Part shown: positions 25,908 to 34,042 of the stretch, in pieces
How the letters are laid out: each line of letters starts with the position of its first letter
Position numbering within the stretch: the first letter of the stretch is position 1
Origin: Flavobacteriales bacterium
GTDB taxonomy: Bacteria; Bacteroidota; Bacteroidia; Flavobacteriales; BACL11
DNA length: 34,042 bases
Direction of reading: 5' to 3'
Assembly: GCA_012960805.1 (NCBI GenBank)
Contig: DUAO01000023.1
Coordinates: 1-34,042, forward strand
Translations under genes and position numbers: made by a program
Notes under the pieces: model-generated
What the model saw: the letters and a program-made list of their open reading frames with translations, nothing else
What the model was told of the DNA's origin: nothing
Database searches by the model: none

Positions 25908-27512
25908 TTAGAAAGAATAATGAAGCCCAAAAAGCCCATTAAAACCAACTTCTCTATAGTCTTTCCAAAGCTCTTGCTTGGAGTTAGTAAGGTTGTTTAA
26001 TTGCAAATAAGCACCAATGTTTTGGGTGTAGTTGTAATACAGCCCTAAATTCGCACGGAATTGTGCAGAAAGCTCATTATTACCGACATCATAAAACCTT
26101 TTTCCTATATAACTTAAAGTTGGTTTAACTTTAATTTTATTCCTCAAATTGATAGGAGCACTTAATTCACATGTAAAGTTTGGCTTATGATATACTAATA
26201 TATCCCATTTATAAAAATCAGCATTTACATTTACTGATATAATATTATTAATTTTTCTATCATAATTTGCATTAATATGCAACTGTTTTACATCAATATA
26301 ATCTACTAAAAAACGATTATAAGAAAGGGTGTCAACGCCAACAAAATGAGCAAAATTCTCTGCATAACCATAAGCAACACTTCCTTCAAATACCTCATCC
26401 TCCCCTAATACATTACGCATTACCATATACAACTCATCTGTATCAGTTGTTCTTAAATCTTGGAGTAAGTTATTGCCATTCAAAATAGTCTGGTTTGTTC
26501 CATAAGAATGGAGATAAGGATTTTCATCAGAAAGTGATTTAAACGTATGCCTTTGCTCACTGTGGCGCAAACCACCATATATCAACAACACATCTTTTAC
26601 CAGCTCCTTAGTTATTTTTATTTGCGGGAATATCTCAAATGGAGTGTCATCCGATAGATAATGTAATTCCAATCCTAAATCAAAATCAATACCATATTTT
26701 GTAAGTGCAGTTGAAGGAGAAAAATGAAAAGATTGCACATCAGTACTTTGAGATCCTGTATTCCTATTATTATAATTCAAATAATCATTCAATTCAATTT
26801 CCAAACTAAATGGCAAACCATTTATAGTCTTACTTAAATTTGTGCTTAACTGAATTTCATTTTCTGACAATTCATTCAAATCTGAAACAAAGAAAGTAGT
26901 ATGATGTTTTAATTTATCAGCAGATAATTCTTGAGAGATAGCTGAAAGAGAAAATTTTGTGTAAGCAAAACGATTGCGGTAATTTTCATCATCCAACAAA
27001 GAATATAAAGAAGTTCTTCTATCATAATCCAAATTGCCCATAAAAATATGAGTTGCACTTATCTTTTTCGCATAAAGACGCATAGTGTTTTTACTGTTCT
27101 TTGCTATATCACTATAATACTTATTTGCAAAGTGATTGAGCAACACCCCATAACTTAATGTTTTAGATCGCATACTATTATGCACAACACTCGCCTTAGT
27201 TGTCCATGCGTTACCAAACCCAAAAGCTACTTTAGTGCCATACAATTGCGGAATCTTATCCTGCTTTACTTTTGCCGCTTTTAAGGGCCTTGTTTTGTAA
27301 TCTGATTTTAAATCAGTAGCAATAACTGTATATTCTTGCGATCTGTCTTTTTTAAGCGTATCAGAAAAAGTTGCTTTTTCATTTAGGCGACTTGCTTCAG
27401 GAATATTTGGTTTAAACCCCTCAACTACCTTCACCTCAGTAGTACCAATATCTTGCGCTAAAAGATGAGTAGCACTTAATAAAAGTAGAATTATTATTTT
27501 ATTCAATTTCAT
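25908..27512 (-). CDS. TonB-receptor-like outer-membrane beta-barrel protein
   Basis: From the chosen start (MKLNKIIILLLLSATHLLA) the protein has 534 residues: a signal peptide, a short proline-containing periplasmic stretch (EVKVVEGFKPNIPEASRL), then long amphipathic beta strands to the last residue, a phenylalanine (GLHYSF), the outer-membrane signal. There is no plug domain, so it is not a complete TonB-dependent receptor, although annotators often name such proteins so. In-frame ATGs at 27530 and 27518 are also possible, but only the later one places the signal peptide at the N-terminus. It overlaps the TPR gene by 14 bases, so the pair is surely co-expressed and probably works as one envelope unit. 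The function is not known. Confidence 0.75.
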   Translation of the reverse strand: MKLNKIIILLLLSATHLLAQDIGTTEVKVVEGFKPNIPEASRLNEKATFSDTLKKDRSQEYTVIATDLKSDYKTRPLKAAKVKQDKIPQLYGTKVAFGFGNAWTTKASVVHNSMRSKTLSYGVLLNHFANKYYSDIAKNSKNTMRLYAKKISATHIFMGNLDYDRRTSLYSLLDDENYRNRFAYTKFSLSAISQELSADKLKHHTTFFVSDLNELSENEIQLSTNLSKTINGLPFSLEIELNDYLNYNNRNTGSQSTDVQSFHFSPSTALTKYGIDFDLGLELHYLSDDTPFEIFPQIKITKELVKDVLLIYGGLRHSEQRHTFKSLSDENPYLHSYGTNQTILNGNNLLQDLRTTDTDELYMVMRNVLGEDEVFEGSVAYGYAENFAHFVGVDTLSYNRFLVDYIDVKQLHINANYDRKINNIISVNVNADFYKWDILVYHKPNFTCELSAPINLRNKIKVKPTLSYIGKRFYDVGNNELSAQFRANLGLYYNYTQNIGAYLQLNNLTNSKQELWKDYREVGFNGLFGLHYSF

Positions 27513-30500
27513 CTGCATCAATGTATCCATGATTTATTTCTATTGTATCTCTTTTAATAGTATTCAATGTATCAGGAGCTATAACCTCATAATTTACATC
27601 AATCTCTACCTGCCCAATCATGACCTCTTCCAAATCGTAATTTATCTCTTGCTCTGATATTTCAATATAACTTTGGGGGTCCTCTTTGATTTTATTTGTC
27701 AAAACTTCTCTTTCCTCCATTAACTCCCATTTTTTTCGAGCAAGATTTACCAAATCTACTCCTTCATGATTTTCAATAATACTTTCCAAAGTTGCTTTTG
27801 CCTGAAAATAATTTTCCTGAATCACATAAATATCAGCTAATAAAATAAAAGCCTTGGCAATAAAATAATCACTACTATAATTTTCAGCCAACTCAAATAT
27901 CATTTTTTCAGCCAAAGCCAAACTATCATCCAAATAAGTAAGGTAAGCCAAATAATATTTTGCTTCTGCCCCTTCATCATGAGCTGACAATTGAGTTACT
28001 TTTTCAAACGTATTTTTGGATTTCGCATAATTACCACTTTCAAACTCATAGCGAGCAATAATAATTTTCGCCCTACTCATTAGCCAATCATCCGTCTTCT
28101 CTAAATCAACGACTTGCAAAGCATACTGAAATGCAAGCTTAGTATTTATTTTTTCATTACCATACATCAACCGAATAATAGCTTCTCTTTTCAAGGAATT
28201 ATTAGCCGCTACTAATGCTAAAGTGTGATAATAGATATTTGAATTTGAAAAATCATCCATCTCATAATATTTTCGTGCCAAAAAACTTAAAGCCGATTGC
28301 TGATAAGCAGCATTTGAAACCCCTATCAATTCAGTATACAAAAGCATAGCGGCAGTAGTATCACCTAGCTTTACAGCAGAAATAGCATTATAATAAGTAG
28401 CGTCTATTTTAAATATCCCTGAGTCAAACTTTTTCAAGTACTGAGAAAAAGTAGCATTTGCCACAACATAATCGCCTTCAGAAAACTTCATAAAAGCCGT
28501 ATTATAAGTTAAGGAATCTTGCTCTGCTTTACTAATGCTAATTTCAGGCAATCCATTAACAATTTCTAGGTATTCATCCACCTTAGCTAAATTCATATAA
28601 GCGGATTGCAAGCCTGACAATGCTTCTTTGAAATATATTGTTTGCTGAAAATTATTCACTACAAATAAAAATTCCTCAATGGCATCATTCACCTTATTGC
28701 TATTAAAATAAATCATCCCTTTACTTAAATGAGCGTCAGCAATGAATTGATTATCTTTTGTAGCAGTTAATAATTTATCGTAATACTCAATAGCCAAACT
28801 ATTTTTTGAAACATTTTTATAATGACGAGCTAAATCATACAAAGCATTATCATAATATGCAGAAGATACAAAATCAGTAGTTATCTTAGTTAATAATTTT
28901 ACTTTTGAAGTGTTTTTCCCTGCCAGTCCTAAAGCAACCGATCGCTTATAAACAGCATAATCGGCATCAAATAAAGAATAGCCTATGGCTTTATCATAAT
29001 AACTTTCAGACAAAGAATATTCCTGAGTCATAAAAAAGCAATCTGCAATTCGCAAATAAACATCATTCAAATGCATACTATCTGTTGCTAGTTTTTCATA
29101 TTTCCTAAAATAAGAATTGGCTAATTTATATTCGCCTTGTTGAAAAAAAGCATACCCTAAGTTGTATTTTCTTAGCTTATCGTAACTCTCTAAATCAGTA
29201 GCATTACTAACTGAAAGACTAACATACAACCCAGCTGATTTTTCAAAATTACTTAACTGATAATAGCAGTCAGCCAACCAAAAAGTGTTTACATACGTTA
29301 TTTTATCATCTACTGGATATTGAGTAGCTAGCTGAAAATAAGTAAGTGCCGCTTTATAGGCTGCATTATTATACTGCTTAACCCCCAAAAAGAAAGTAAG
29401 TTGTTGCAGGGATTTTTGCTGTTGATGACTAGGTAAATGAATGTCTTTTAAAGCCTGAAAAGCTTCATTATACTTACTGCTACTCTGAAAAGTTTGAACC
29501 ATTAAAGTTTCAATTTCTTTTTTATGAGTGGCGTTATCATACTTTTCTATATAGGTTTTAAGCACAGCCAAAGTGTTGTCAAAAGGCAAGTCCAACTGAT
29601 AGGATAATTTTGCATAATTATAAAATGCATCTTCCTGAAGCTGCAAATCATAGCTGTAAGTAGCTGACTTTTTAAAAGCTTGCAAAGCGTAATTATACTG
29701 TTGAAGCTGTAAATAAGATACCCCTAAACAATAAGTAGCATGTTGACTAATACTATCTAATGTGACATTTACTTTCTCCAGATAATTAATTGCATTTTCA
29801 TATTCATTTATCTTAAAATAAGATTTTCCCAACAAAAAATAAACAATAGGATTAAGATCTTGTTCCTGATCAATATACGTATTAAAATGAACAATAGCAT
29901 TCTTATAATCTTCCGTTCGGTAATATGCCTCTGCCAATAAACGATTTACTTCAGCTTTTCTTGAAGGAATAACACTTTCAAGAAGAGGAGAGGCAAATGC
30001 AATTAGTTGTTTATAGCTTTGCTGGAAAAAGTAAATCTGAGTAATATAATAAGGGACAATAGTACCAAACTGCTCATCAGAAATTAATTTTTTAAACCCA
30101 TTTAAAGCCGTTTTGTACAGACCATTTTCATAAGCAATATAGGCTGAATAATACTGAGCAGTTGCAGCATACTTGTTTTTAGTATTCAATAATTTTGAAA
30201 AATAATATTGCGCATCAACCAAAGAGTCAATACTGAAATTGGCATACGCCAACTTAAACAAATGTTCATTAGAAAAAGTTTCAATCTTTAAAAAATAACT
30301 TATCGCATCAGAATATTGACTATCTCTATAATAAATCAAGGCTAAATCTGTATTCATCTTATTTTTAAAAGCCGTAAAATGAAAATTCAGTAAAAACTGC
30401 TCATATAGAAAAATTGCATCTGAAGCAAACAACTCTTTTGAGCATCTTGCATTATGATAATGAGCATTTTCATTAGAGGCATTATTATTAATTATTTGTT

Positions 30501-30633
30501 GATACAAAGTTTGTGCAGCACTATATTTTCCTTCAGAAAACAAAGTGTTTGCCTCATTTGATTTAGTATTTTGAGCCACAAGATGAACGCTTAAAAACTG
30601 TGACAAAAGAAGTATATTTACAATTTTTCGCAT
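27499..30633 (-). CDS. giant tetratricopeptide-repeat secreted or lipoprotein-like envelope protein
   Basis: From the start at 30633 (MRKIVNILLLSQFLSVHLVA) the protein has 1044 residues: a signal peptide and then TPR-type helical pairs almost throughout (for example NTLFSEGKYSAAQTLYQQII, YFKINEYENAINYLEKV, ANSYFRKYEKLA). A short acidic C-terminal tail ends the protein. No lipobox cysteine follows the signal peptide, so it should be periplasmic or bound to a partner. The frame is open another 29 codons upstream, but those residues precede the signal peptide and are not credible. The gene is divergent from the small ORF-ftsE unit and overlaps the barrel gene at its 3' end. The likely role is a scaffold; it could bind the barrel protein. 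Confidence 0.82.
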   Translation of the reverse strand: MRKIVNILLLSQFLSVHLVAQNTKSNEANTLFSEGKYSAAQTLYQQIINNNASNENAHYHNARCSKELFASDAIFLYEQFLLNFHFTAFKNKMNTDLALIYYRDSQYSDAISYFLKIETFSNEHLFKLAYANFSIDSLVDAQYYFSKLLNTKNKYAATAQYYSAYIAYENGLYKTALNGFKKLISDEQFGTIVPYYITQIYFFQQSYKQLIAFASPLLESVIPSRKAEVNRLLAEAYYRTEDYKNAIVHFNTYIDQEQDLNPIVYFLLGKSYFKINEYENAINYLEKVNVTLDSISQHATYCLGVSYLQLQQYNYALQAFKKSATYSYDLQLQEDAFYNYAKLSYQLDLPFDNTLAVLKTYIEKYDNATHKKEIETLMVQTFQSSSKYNEAFQALKDIHLPSHQQQKSLQQLTFFLGVKQYNNAAYKAALTYFQLATQYPVDDKITYVNTFWLADCYYQLSNFEKSAGLYVSLSVSNATDLESYDKLRKYNLGYAFFQQGEYKLANSYFRKYEKLATDSMHLNDVYLRIADCFFMTQEYSLSESYYDKAIGYSLFDADYAVYKRSVALGLAGKNTSKVKLLTKITTDFVSSAYYDNALYDLARHYKNVSKNSLAIEYYDKLLTATKDNQFIADAHLSKGMIYFNSNKVNDAIEEFLFVVNNFQQTIYFKEALSGLQSAYMNLAKVDEYLEIVNGLPEISISKAEQDSLTYNTAFMKFSEGDYVVANATFSQYLKKFDSGIFKIDATYYNAISAVKLGDTTAAMLLYTELIGVSNAAYQQSALSFLARKYYEMDDFSNSNIYYHTLALVAANNSLKREAIIRLMYGNEKINTKLAFQYALQVVDLEKTDDWLMSRAKIIIARYEFESGNYAKSKNTFEKVTQLSAHDEGAEAKYYLAYLTYLDDSLALAEKMIFELAENYSSDYFIAKAFILLADIYVIQENYFQAKATLESIIENHEGVDLVNLARKKWELMEEREVLTNKIKEDPQSYIEISEQEINYDLEEVMIGQVEIDVNYEVIAPDTLNTIKRDTIEINHGYIDADEIE

Positions 30634-30651
30634 AAAATTTCTTATCAGATT

Positions 30652-30680
30652 TAAAAGTAGAGAAATTAGCCTTTGTGCAA
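30652..30680 (-). promoter_or_regulatory. probable promoter of the TPR-barrel unit
   Basis: On the - strand TTG (30680-30678), 18 bases and TACTTTTA (30659-30652) match the -33/-7 pattern with one mismatch at the last base. The predicted leader is about 15 bases. A weaker + strand element, TTAATTTG (30760-30767), lies six bases before the GTG of the divergent gene. Confidence 0.5.
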
Positions 30681-30772
30681 AAAACTGATAATTGAAGTTT
30701 TCAACAGCTTTTTTTAACAATTATTACTTTAAACAAGCGTTTTATGATTAATTAATTTTTTAATTTGCCTTA

Positions 30773-30988
30773 GTGTTATATGTCTTAAAAATAAAAGGAA
30801 CAAAAACCATCCCTGACTTTGTCCAGATTAGAGATGAACACATGACCTTACGTGCCTATTTCAGGCTAAGCCAACAAGAAGTCGGATTGCTAAAAAACAA
30901 TTTAGAGGCGGAAAAAAAAGGGATTATGACTTTACTTAAAAACATTCCTTATGGAAAAATTCACAAATATTATACCAATAATGAATAA
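30773..30988 (+). CDS. short conserved-looking hypothetical protein upstream of ftsE
   Basis: The 71-residue protein (GTG start) has no recognised domain. It holds a strand-like N-terminus (LYVLKIKGTK), a charged segment IRDEHMTLRAYFRL and a Lys/Glu-rich helix. It has no signal peptide or membrane helix. Its stop overlaps the ftsE start by eight bases, and a near-consensus -7 element lies six bases before its GTG, so it should head the ftsE-murB-helicase unit. Reasons to believe it: tight coupling, promoter position and no alternative frame. Similar short ORFs in front of ftsE may exist in relatives, but I cannot check. Confidence 0.65.
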   Translation: MLYVLKIKGTKTIPDFVQIRDEHMTLRAYFRLSQQEVGLLKNNLEAEKKGIMTLLKNIPYGKIHKYYTNNE

Positions 30989-31664
30989 CCCTATTATCAA
31001 TTTAGAAGGCGTGGACCTACATCAAATGAGCCAGCAAGTATTTAGCAATATTACTTTGAAAATTGATTCCGGAGAATTTATTTATCTAATTGGCGAAACA
31101 GGAAGCGGGAAAAGTTCATTACTAAAAGCATTGTATGCAGAACTAAAAGTAAGTGCCGGAAATATAACTCTTGCTGGCATTGACTTAAATAAAATTAAAG
31201 TTAAAGAAATTCCAAATTTGAGAAGAAAGCTAGGAATTGTTTTTCAAGATTTCCAATTACTTTCAGATAGAACAGTTTTTGAAAATTTATCATTTGTACT
31301 GAAAGCAACAGGATGGACAGATAAAACAAAAATCAGTGACAGAATAAATGAGGTATTAGAAAGCGTACACCTTAGTGGGGTGAAAGATAAAATGCCATAC
31401 GCATTATCAGGTGGAGAACAACAAAGAGCAGCCATTGCTCGCGCACTTTTAAATCATCCTGAAGTTATTTTGGCGGATGAACCAACAGGAAATCTGGACC
31501 CAGCAAAATCAGGAAAAATAATTGAGTTATTACAAGAAATTAATACAACAGGAACAACCGTTGTGATCGCAACACATGACTATGCGATAATTAAGAAATA
31601 TACTGCTCGCACCCTTCAATGTGCTGATAAAAAAATTAGTGAAATTGTAATGAATCATGAGTAA
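30981..31664 (+). CDS. ftsE: cell division ATP-binding protein FtsE
   Basis: FtsE is the ABC ATPase that, with FtsX, regulates peptidoglycan hydrolases at the division site. From the start at 30981 it has 227 residues with Walker A GETGSGKSS (38-46), Q-loop VFQDFQLL, signature LSGGEQQ (141-147) and Walker B plus the family-typical DEPTGNLD (165-172). An in-frame ATG ten codons earlier (30951) would give an N-terminal extension that lies inside the upstream gene; I prefer 30981. No ftsX follows, which is usual in Bacteroidota. A lipoprotein-release (LolD-like) ABC protein cannot be fully excluded. The gene overlaps murB by eight bases. Confidence 0.88.
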   Translation: MNNPIINLEGVDLHQMSQQVFSNITLKIDSGEFIYLIGETGSGKSSLLKALYAELKVSAGNITLAGIDLNKIKVKEIPNLRRKLGIVFQDFQLLSDRTVFENLSFVLKATGWTDKTKISDRINEVLESVHLSGVKDKMPYALSGGEQQRAAIARALLNHPEVILADEPTGNLDPAKSGKIIELLQEINTTGTTVVIATHDYAIIKKYTARTLQCADKKISEIVMNHE

Positions 31665-32673
31665 TATCCTAAATAATTACTCCTTAAAATACCACAATAC
31701 TTTTGGCGTAGCTGCAAAAGCAAAATATTTTACTAGCTTTAGTTCGGAAGACCAATTAGCAGAATTACTGAAAGATAATATTTGCAAAACTGAGTCCCTT
31801 TTTATTTTAGGAGGAGGTAGTAATATTTTACTCACCCAAGACTTTGACGGCTTAGTACTAGCCAACAATATTAAAGGAATTGAAATTATTACTGAAAATG
31901 AAAAAAGTACAAGCATTGCTGTTGGAGCAGGAGAAATTTGGCATGATTTTGTTTTATGGAGTATCCAAAAAAATCTTTCAGGAATAGAAAATTTAGCGCT
32001 AATTCCTGGTTTAGTTGGCGCGTCACCCATGCAAAATATTGGGGCTTATGGCGCAGAGGTAAAAGATGTAATTACTAAAGTTAGGTATATTGAAATTGAA
32101 AGTGGAAAGCAAAAATCATTCACAAATAGTGAATGTAATTTTAGTTATCGAAATTCCATTTTTAAAGACGAACTAAAAGGAAGAGTGGTAATTACTGAAG
32201 TAGTGTGCAAACTCAGTAAAACGCCATTGAACAATACTAAATATGGGGCAATAACAGATGAACTAAAACGCTTAAATAAAGAACCTTCTCCCCAAAGCAT
32301 TGCTCAGGCGGTAATCAATATCAGAAGTAGCAAATTACCTGATCCAAAAGTATTAGGAAATAGCGGGAGTTTTTTCAAAAATCCAATTATTGAAACTATT
32401 TGGTTTAAAAAGTTGAAAAAAGATTTTCCTGAAATGGTAGGCTACAAAATTTCGGAAACCCAAACAAAAATTGCAGCCGGCTGGCTTATTGATAATGCAG
32501 GACTTAAAGGATATAGAAAAGCAGATGCAGGCGTGCACAAAAACCAAGCATTAGTACTAGTTAATTATGGCAATGCAACTGGCTTAGAAATTATCAATTT
32601 GGCTAAAGAAATACAAGAAATAATAAAAGAAAAATACGGTATACAAATTGAGCCAGAAGTAAATATTTTATAA
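31657..32673 (+). CDS. murB: UDP-N-acetylenolpyruvoylglucosamine reductase
   Basis: MurB reduces the enolpyruvyl group to form UDP-MurNAc, the second committed step of peptidoglycan precursor synthesis, using FAD and NADPH. The 338-residue protein has the FAD loop GGGSNIL (52-58), IPGLVGASPMQNIGAYGAEV, the SYRNSIFK segment and the catalytic serine in GNSGSFFKNP. The EPEVNIL end carries the conserved glutamate. The length and the tail fit the type I (E. coli-like) enzyme. It overlaps ftsE and is followed by the helicase after one base. Confidence 0.97.
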   Translation: MSNILNNYSLKYHNTFGVAAKAKYFTSFSSEDQLAELLKDNICKTESLFILGGGSNILLTQDFDGLVLANNIKGIEIITENEKSTSIAVGAGEIWHDFVLWSIQKNLSGIENLALIPGLVGASPMQNIGAYGAEVKDVITKVRYIEIESGKQKSFTNSECNFSYRNSIFKDELKGRVVITEVVCKLSKTPLNNTKYGAITDELKRLNKEPSPQSIAQAVINIRSSKLPDPKVLGNSGSFFKNPIIETIWFKKLKKDFPEMVGYKISETQTKIAAGWLIDNAGLKGYRKADAGVHKNQALVLVNYGNATGLEIINLAKEIQEIIKEKYGIQIEPEVNIL

Positions 32674-32674
32674 G

Positions 32675-34042
32675 GTGAACAGCAAGAAACTTCAAGAAAA
32701 ACTAAGACTCCATTTCCAGCACCAACCCACCAAAGAACAAGATAAATCAATTACAGACATTGCAGATTTTGTTGCTACAATTGGGAACAGAAGTATCTTT
32801 ATGCTAAAAGGTTATGCCGGAACTGGGAAAACGACCTTAGTATCTACTTTAGTAAAATCATTACCCGTTTTAGGCAAGCGTTCAGTTTTGATGGCTCCAA
32901 CTGGGAGAGCTGCAAAAGTACTTGCTAAGTATTCTAAAAAATCAGCAAGTACAATACACAAAAAGATTTATTGGATACGCACCAATAAAAGCGGTAACAC
33001 CTTCATTACTTTAAAAGAAAATACTCATAGTAACACTGTTTTTATAGTAGATGAAGCCTCTATGATTCCTGAAAATTCAGATAAAGGTTTTGGTAATCGT
33101 TCACTTTTAGATGATTTGATTGAGTATGTGTATCAAGGAATAGATTGCAAACTGATCTTAATTGGCGACACTGCTCAACTCCCGCCTGTTCATTTAGACA
33201 TAAGCCCGGCTTTAGATGAAGAAAAACTAGAAGAAAATTATAAGAAACAGGTTATTTGTAAAGAACTTACGCAAGTGGTTAGGCAAAAAGAAGATTCCTT
33301 GATCCTTAAAAATGCCACTGACCTTAGAAATAAAATAGCAAATGCTGATTATTCTTACCCTAAATTAGCAACCAACACTGAAGTGATACGACTAAATACT
33401 GGAGAAGATTTGCAGGATGCTTTGGAAACATCCTACAATAATGAAGGGATAAATAGCACTACTATACTTTGCCGATCCAACAAAAGGGCTAACCAATACA
33501 ATCAACAAGTTAGAGCAAAAATCAGATGGCAGGAAGATGAGATTTCGTCAGGAGATATACTTATGGTGGTACGTAATAATTATTATTGGCTGGACGATAG
33601 TAGTAAAGCAGGATTTATTGCCAATGGCGATATAGTAGAAGTTGTAAAAATTAAAGAGACGATTGAGCGCTATGGCTTCCGATTTGCAAAAGCAAGCGTG
33701 CAGTTAGTGGATTACCCAGAAGAAAAAGAATTGGATGTTATTTTACTATTAGACACTCTTACTTCTGAAAGCCCAGCCATAACCTATGAACAGTATCAAC
33801 AACTCTATAAAGAAGTATCCCTAGATTATAAGGGAGAAAAAGAACTCAATAAAAAGATAAAGGAAGATGAGTTCTTCAACGCCTTACAGATAAAATTTGC
33901 TTATGCCATTACTTGCCACAAATCCCAAGGAGGGCAATGGGAAAATGTGTTTGTAGATGCTGGCTACTTTACTGAAGACATGTTGGATAAGTCCTATTTG
34001 AGGTGGATGTACACTGCTCTTACGCGTGCAAGTAAAAAATTA
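32675..34042 (+). CDS. RecD-like (UvrD_C_2) helicase, 3' end missing
   Basis: The open frame runs from a GTG one base after the murB stop to the right window edge (456 codons, no stop). It is a superfamily 1 helicase of the RecD/TraA-type: Walker A GYAGTGKT (46-53), APTGRAAK (74-81), Walker B IVDEASM (124-130) and GDTAQLPPV (164-172). Further motifs are VVRQKEDSL, TILCRSNKRAN and, in the UvrD-type C-terminal part, AITCHKSQGGQWENV, with RWMYTALTRA close to the end. Only a short C-terminal piece should be missing. No recB or recC is nearby, so it is likely a stand-alone 5'-3' DNA helicase in repair or recombination. Confidence 0.9.
   Translation, partial: MNSKKLQEKLRLHFQHQPTKEQDKSITDIADFVATIGNRSIFMLKGYAGTGKTTLVSTLVKSLPVLGKRSVLMAPTGRAAKVLAKYSKKSASTIHKKIYWIRTNKSGNTFITLKENTHSNTVFIVDEASMIPENSDKGFGNRSLLDDLIEYVYQGIDCKLILIGDTAQLPPVHLDISPALDEEKLEENYKKQVICKELTQVVRQKEDSLILKNATDLRNKIANADYSYPKLATNTEVIRLNTGEDLQDALETSYNNEGINSTTILCRSNKRANQYNQQVRAKIRWQEDEISSGDILMVVRNNYYWLDDSSKAGFIANGDIVEVVKIKETIERYGFRFAKASVQLVDYPEEKELDVILLLDTLTSESPAITYEQYQQLYKEVSLDYKGEKELNKKIKEDEFFNALQIKFAYAITCHKSQGGQWENVFVDAGYFTEDMLDKSYLRWMYTALTRASKKL

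Noticed and set aside
25893-25909. A terminator after the barrel gene (AAAAGTT-GAT-AACTTTT)
   Set aside because: The stem is short and AT-rich, it overlaps the stop codon, and no T tract follows on the - strand.

Overview
The window is an ordinary-looking, AT-rich chromosomal segment of a member of the Bacteroidota, most likely Flavobacteriia-like. Several features support this. Two secreted proteins end in type IX secretion sorting domains, one type A and one type B, and a PorQ homologue is present. One long protein carries SprB-like repeats. The window holds the alternative GlmU-like fusion family next to a type B ribosomal protein L31. Most promoters that can be seen use the Bacteroidota -7 element TAnnTTTG, and Shine-Dalgarno sequences are mostly absent. 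I saw no phage, insertion sequence, CRISPR array or defence island.

Left part (1-6624, + strand). The window opens with the 3' end of a 23S rRNA gene, followed by 5S rRNA and a strong terminator, so it lies just downstream of a ribosomal RNA operon. A short gene-poor stretch follows and contains a probable tRNA 3'-end relic. Next comes a tightly packed co-directional run: dapD, two glycosyltransferases, tsaC-like, cca, a pRiA4b ORF-3-like protein and miaA. The last four form a tRNA-maturation block (t6A precursor, CCA tail, i6A37).

Middle part (6611-30633, - strand). In transcription order from right to left this region holds several units. A giant TPR protein is followed by an outer-membrane barrel protein. 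gyrB is followed by mdh. rpmE ends in a terminator, beside which the GlmU-like gene starts. lon is followed by an outer-membrane protein gene with its own promoter, then porQ, cmk and ispH. rpsA has a structured leader and its own terminator. pyrR, pyrB, a STAS-like protein, a type A T9SS cargo and RNase Z form one unit. Last is a 999-residue repeat-bearing T9SS type B cargo that meets miaA tail to tail.

Right part (30773-34042, + strand). A short hypothetical gene, ftsE, murB and a RecD-like helicase run together. The helicase is cut by the window end.

The genes are mostly core housekeeping (translation, tRNA maturation, pyrimidine, isoprenoid and peptidoglycan synthesis, proteostasis, replication) mixed with cell-surface and secretion components. 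No clearly novel multigene system is evident. The most interesting signals are regulatory: a foldable leader in front of rpsA, promoters abutting start codons so that mRNAs should be leaderless or nearly so, two places where a terminator hairpin directly abuts the next gene's promoter, and a shared GC-rich initiation sequence at the two ribosomal-protein promoters.
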